This document shows positions 60,415 through 64,000 of a stretch of 64,000 nucleotides of DNA, piece after piece. Under the pieces are notes generated by a model. That model saw nothing but the letters and a program-made list of their open reading frames with translations, was not told the DNA's origin and searched no databases. Source of the DNA: Ampelocalamus luodianensis (lineage: Eukaryota; Streptophyta; Magnoliopsida; Poales; Poaceae). How positions within the stretch are numbered: the stretch's first letter is position 1; the number at the start of each line of letters is the position of its first letter. The translations under genes were made by a program, and so were the position numbers. Location: NCBI GenBank assembly GCA_036346255.1, contig CM070622.1:22036751-22100750 (forward strand), given 5' to 3'.

Positions 60415-61708
60415 GTATTAGGTGCGCATAGAACAGCCCTATGGCGGTACACTGAAGATGGATTAACACTAAAATAAACATTCAAGGACAGTAAAATGAC
60501 TCTCTGTACTAGACAATAAAAGTATAATTGTTTGGGCAGTAACTATTAGACCGAGACAAGAAAAGTACTAGTGTGCTCCAACCGCTTGCATTCACAGCTG
60601 TATCTACCCGCTTCCTCTTCGTTACCATGTTGCAATCGTACGCACCATGCGAACGCCATATTGGTAGTAAAATAGGGGTGCGATTTTTGTCACAACGAAC
60701 GGGATGGTGTGGACATATCAAGAAGTTTTGTAATACGGTAAAACTCATTTTGGAGTCAACTAAAACACATTAATAAGAGCAGCAATTACATACAAACACA
60801 CGGACAATAACAATCCATGGCACTTACATTAATATAGCTCAAACAAATAGTAATCCGCGTAGCACACAAGAAATGCACGAGAGGACAGAAATAATGGGTG
60901 AGTTGGCAGTAAAAATAGGCCGTAGATAAGGGGAAGGGAAAATGCGTCCACATGTGTCTCCCGGTAGTTTTGTTATCACCGTACCAGTGTTTTTCGAGAC
61001 AAATTTTACCTTCAACCACTGTCCGATCTGTGGTGTACCAGTGATCGCGTGATATGAGGTTTTTACTGTCAGATTGGACGATACTGAGACTTTTACCGCT
61101 GATCATAACGCGTGCATGTGTGTTTTACCACCGATCTCACATGGGAAGCATGCGAGCTGGCGCGCCGTGCCTAGCGCAAGGGAGCGTGGGCTATCGAGCC
61201 ACGCGCAGCGCAGCCCAGGCTGCTTCTCACGCGTAAAATAGCTATTTAGCGATGTGAAAAAAGGTTTATCTAGAATAGTTGCTTGGCACCACGCAATGAA
61301 CCAATGATACCGCATGGCCATAATCCTTGAAACTAAACCAAACCAGCTAACCATGCTGGTCTTATCTGCCCGCTTTACAATTGAATAATCCAAAAAGAAT
61401 CTCAGGGTTATTCCCAGGATGAAGTATCATGCTAGCATGAAAAGATATTCATGTAGATCAATACACTGAAATTCCATGCCCTTAACTAAGTTCTTATTTC
61501 CGATGTCACAAACACATAGTATTCCTTCTCGCCGCACAATGTCGACCGCCCACATCTATGTCTTCTACACCGAACTTGGAAGACATTCCGATGTACGTTT
61601 TAACGCCAAACCGTGAAACAACGGGTACCCGTACGTCACAACCAACATAAATACGACATATCACATACGAGTAGCATACTGCAATTAGACGATTATGTCT
61701 CGCCATGC

Positions 61709-62677
61709 TTCGACGGACAGCTCCTTGGTGGCAAACTCCTCCTCTTGTCGAGCACGCCACTTCCATCTTGCAGCACTTGCACGGCGGGCTCACCACCGCA
61801 CCGCACCGCTGCAGCGCATGGCCATTTTGGAGTCCATTGGCGCTTCGCCCACCTTACGCGCGATGATTACGGAGTTGACCACCTCATCGTCGGGGTGGTA
61901 CACGGCCAGCACATCGAACCCGCCCAGCCTGATGTCCTCAGGATCGACGATGGGGTACAGGAACCCGCGCGCCCCGTGCGCACTCCGCACAACGAGGGCC
62001 GCTCCGTCCGCCATGTGCTTGCCCAGGTGAGCTATCACCTTGGCCTTCTCCTCGCCGCCATGCCGACGAGCGCCAGGAAGACGACGCCGACGCGCCGAGC
62101 TCCTGCGTCAGGTTGGCCACGTCGGCGGTGTGGAACGACATGCGCGCGCCCACGTCCTTGTCCGCGCGGACTAGCTTCCTGGCCCGCTCGTTCGCCGCGC
62201 CGCACCTATCGTAGTTGTCGAACAGCGTATTGGGCAGGTGGCGCGCGGCGAGCACGAGCGAGCTGAACGGCAGTGGCCCGACCCAACGAACGCGACGCGG
62301 GTCGGCGCAATGCCGGGCACGTAGCGAGCCAAGAGCTCGTACTCGAGCTTGCTGAGGTTGATGTAGTTGCTGTAGTAAGGGAAGCGGCCGAGGTGGTCGA
62401 GCGGGTTGTCGAAGGCGGCGAGCATGTCGGAGTAGTGCGCCTCGAGCTTCCCCTCGGCGTCGGAGCAGAGGCGGATGAGCTCCTCCCGCATCTTCTGCGC
62501 CTCCGGGCCGAGCTTAGTCACATCGACGGGGCTCGGCGGAACGCACGCCGTGACGAGGTCGGTGAACAGCGCGTCCACGTCAGCAGATGGGCTCAACGAC
62601 GGCAGCTTGGCGATGGCGGCGTGGAGCCCGGCGATCTTCTGAACCAGGGCAGCAACCTCCATGTTTTGGGCCTCCAT
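61709..62677 (-). pseudogene. NAS: Nicotianamine synthase, second copy, frameshifted
   Basis: The first 134 codons (from ATG 62675-62677) encode the same protein as the intact copy through VAFVGSG, with no amino-acid change that I can see. Then the frame breaks inside the SAM-binding loop. Compared with 23605-24585, single-base deletions occur near 62275, 62054, 62088, 61846, 61757, 61733 and 61710, and 3-base deletions near 62070 and 61798. The last one removes the stop codon. Every difference in length is a loss in this copy. As written it cannot make active enzyme beyond a truncated N-terminal piece. It may be a real pseudogene or a poorly called stretch of an intact gene; the promoter is intact (TATA at 62791-62798). 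Confidence 0.85.
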
Positions 62678-62790
62678 AGTACTTCTTGTTACTAATGCGC
62701 CCCCGAACTCTGAAGCACAAAGAAATGGGAATGGCAATGGACTGGAGTGCTCGAGCTGCTTGTTGAGCTCTGGAATGCGTACCAAGGGGG

Positions 62791-62798
62791 TATAAATA
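62791..62798 (-). promoter_or_regulatory. TATA box of the second NAS copy
   Basis: Same tataaatagc block as upstream of the intact gene, about 114 bp from the ATG. The upstream 200 bp, including two CATGC cores, is almost identical to copy A. Confidence 0.7.
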
Positions 62799-62829
62799 GC
62801 TGTTGCACGGCCTCAATTATTTGCTAACT

Positions 62830-64000
62830 GCTAATAAAATCTGAAATGTTTCGCGAGTCCGATTGCACGCCTGACCGATCAGGAAGCTCAAAAAAGCGCA
62901 TGAATGGCGCGCTTCACGCGTCCATGCCCGATAAGGCTGGTTTCATGCCTCTGGTTAGTATTATTTTTAGCGAGTCAAACCGCTGCAGCTGGACCCATTC
63001 GCTAGATCGTTCAAAGTCCGACACAGTTCGCAGCTAGGGAGTGTATAGAGTACGAGTTCAACACGAAGATTGGCGTATGGATAGTTGGAGACAACGAGCC
63101 AATAGTAGTATACTCGGTACTCTACCAATACCATAACTATGTCGCAAGTCCTAGCTCCATTGTATAGAGAAGACTCAGATCCTAACTCAACAGGCGCACG
63201 GTGACAAAAGACAAGCTGGCTCGATCGATTGGGCTCAAAACACGAAGATTTAATGGCCTATCTGTAATAAACTCTCCATCTTAACCTGTTTCGGCTCGAA
63301 ACTGCTCGCCGCCACAGCTCCTCCCCTCTCTCTGCTGCTCTCTTCCTCTGCTACCAACTTGTAACAAACGAAATCGGACGCATTCCCGGTGAAAAAAAAG
63401 CTATTTTACGGTATACTCAATTTAATACGGTCCGTCCGGTCCAATGGTTCATATTAGTTATGATTTAGTTATAATACCTCTAGTAGTATGAGTAGTAGAA
63501 ATCCAAAAGGTGTAAAATTGTAATTGCCTAATTTGGGTCACGTGCCACAAGAGTAATCTTTTCAACCGTCATTGGAAAAGTTCATAATAACCTCAAGAAA
63601 AATTATAAATACAAAGACAAATCTATTATGTTCTTAATAAATCAATGATCATATTTTACTTATACTACCATCATATACTACTAGTAGAATACATAATAAA
63701 ATTTCTCATCACCGGACAATGGTAGAAGAAAGGGAATAATTGAATAAATCACTGCAAGATGCAGAGAGAGGGCGCACAATACCGGTTCGAGGAGACAAAG
63801 GAGATAGAGAGCGAAACGAATTCCCAAAGACCACGACTCATGAAATTCGACTCGGGATATCTACAATAGTCCATCTCTTAAGGTTATCTCTATGTACTCC
63901 AACTCACCTGGCATGTCTCCAACAATATGTCTTTAAGTACTCCAACTCACCTAGCACATCTCCAACAGTCTATATTTAAAATCATTCCTCTAGCTATTTT
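62830..64000. other. Upstream flank of the second NAS copy; no gene
   Basis: Matches 24735-25860 with small indels. The ctctaagtactccaactcacctagca-type direct repeat is at 63880-63980. No coding sequence supported. Confidence 0.6.

Larger units (their letters stand above)
53716..64000. repeat. Segmental duplication copy B, main part
   Basis: Direct repeat of 17950-25860, same order and orientation, running past the window end. Private to this copy: the solo LTR 53991-56193, the CACTA element 56690-59438, a deletion at 59652 (about 2.6 kb), and small insertions such as that near 63105-63170. Confidence 0.9.

Overview
This is plant nuclear DNA, almost certainly from a grass. It contains a grass-type nicotianamine synthase (NAS) gene and grass-type CACTA, Mutator-like (MULE) and LTR elements, with a great deal of nested repeat sequence. 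The repeat families and the two neighbouring NAS genes recall rice and its relatives, but the species cannot be fixed from the sequence alone. The only intact host gene I can support is one NAS gene (23605-24585, minus strand). A second, very similar NAS copy (61709-62677, minus) has several frameshifts.

The window is a tandem (direct) segmental duplication torn apart by transposons. Copy A runs from about 3784 to 25860 and copy B from about 52156 to the window end; the NAS starts are 38.1 kb apart. Copy A contains an 11.6-kb MULE (5591-17222, matching 10-bp target duplications) that none of copy B carries. Copy B contains a solo LTR (53991-56193) and a CACTA element (56690-59438). Both have clean target duplications and a visible empty site in copy A, so they arrived after the duplication. 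Copy B also lacks about 2.6 kb that copy A has (18962-21597).

Layout. 1-3684: right part of a decayed CACTA element with Transposase_24-like, DUF8039-like and Ulp1-like relics. 3685-5580: repeat-derived sequence shared with copy B. 5591-17222: the MULE, carrying, all on the plus strand, a plant-mobile-domain relic, a GRF-zinc-finger ORF behind a 31-bp tandem array and TATA box, and a mudrA transposase relic; a solo LTR sits in its left end. 17233-22960: intergenic sequence and a decayed FAR1-type element. 22966-25860: NAS gene and flanks. 26009-27652: non-autonomous CACTA with long hairpins. 27653-47992: a decayed Ty1-copia (Sirevirus-like) element on the minus strand, with gag-pol, an extra ORF between pol and the 3' LTR, and three solo LTRs inserted in it (30031-33383, 36986-40899, 45666-47918). 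47993-51722: another LTR-like block. 51723-64000: copy B.

The transposon genes are all broken, by frameshifts and by many stops or catalytic-residue changes of the C-to-T / G-to-A kind expected of methylated, silenced DNA. The biology that remains is metal nutrition: NAS joins three S-adenosylmethionine molecules into nicotianamine, the iron/zinc chelator and phytosiderophore precursor. The proximal promoters of the two NAS copies are nearly identical, including the TATA box and two CATGC cores.
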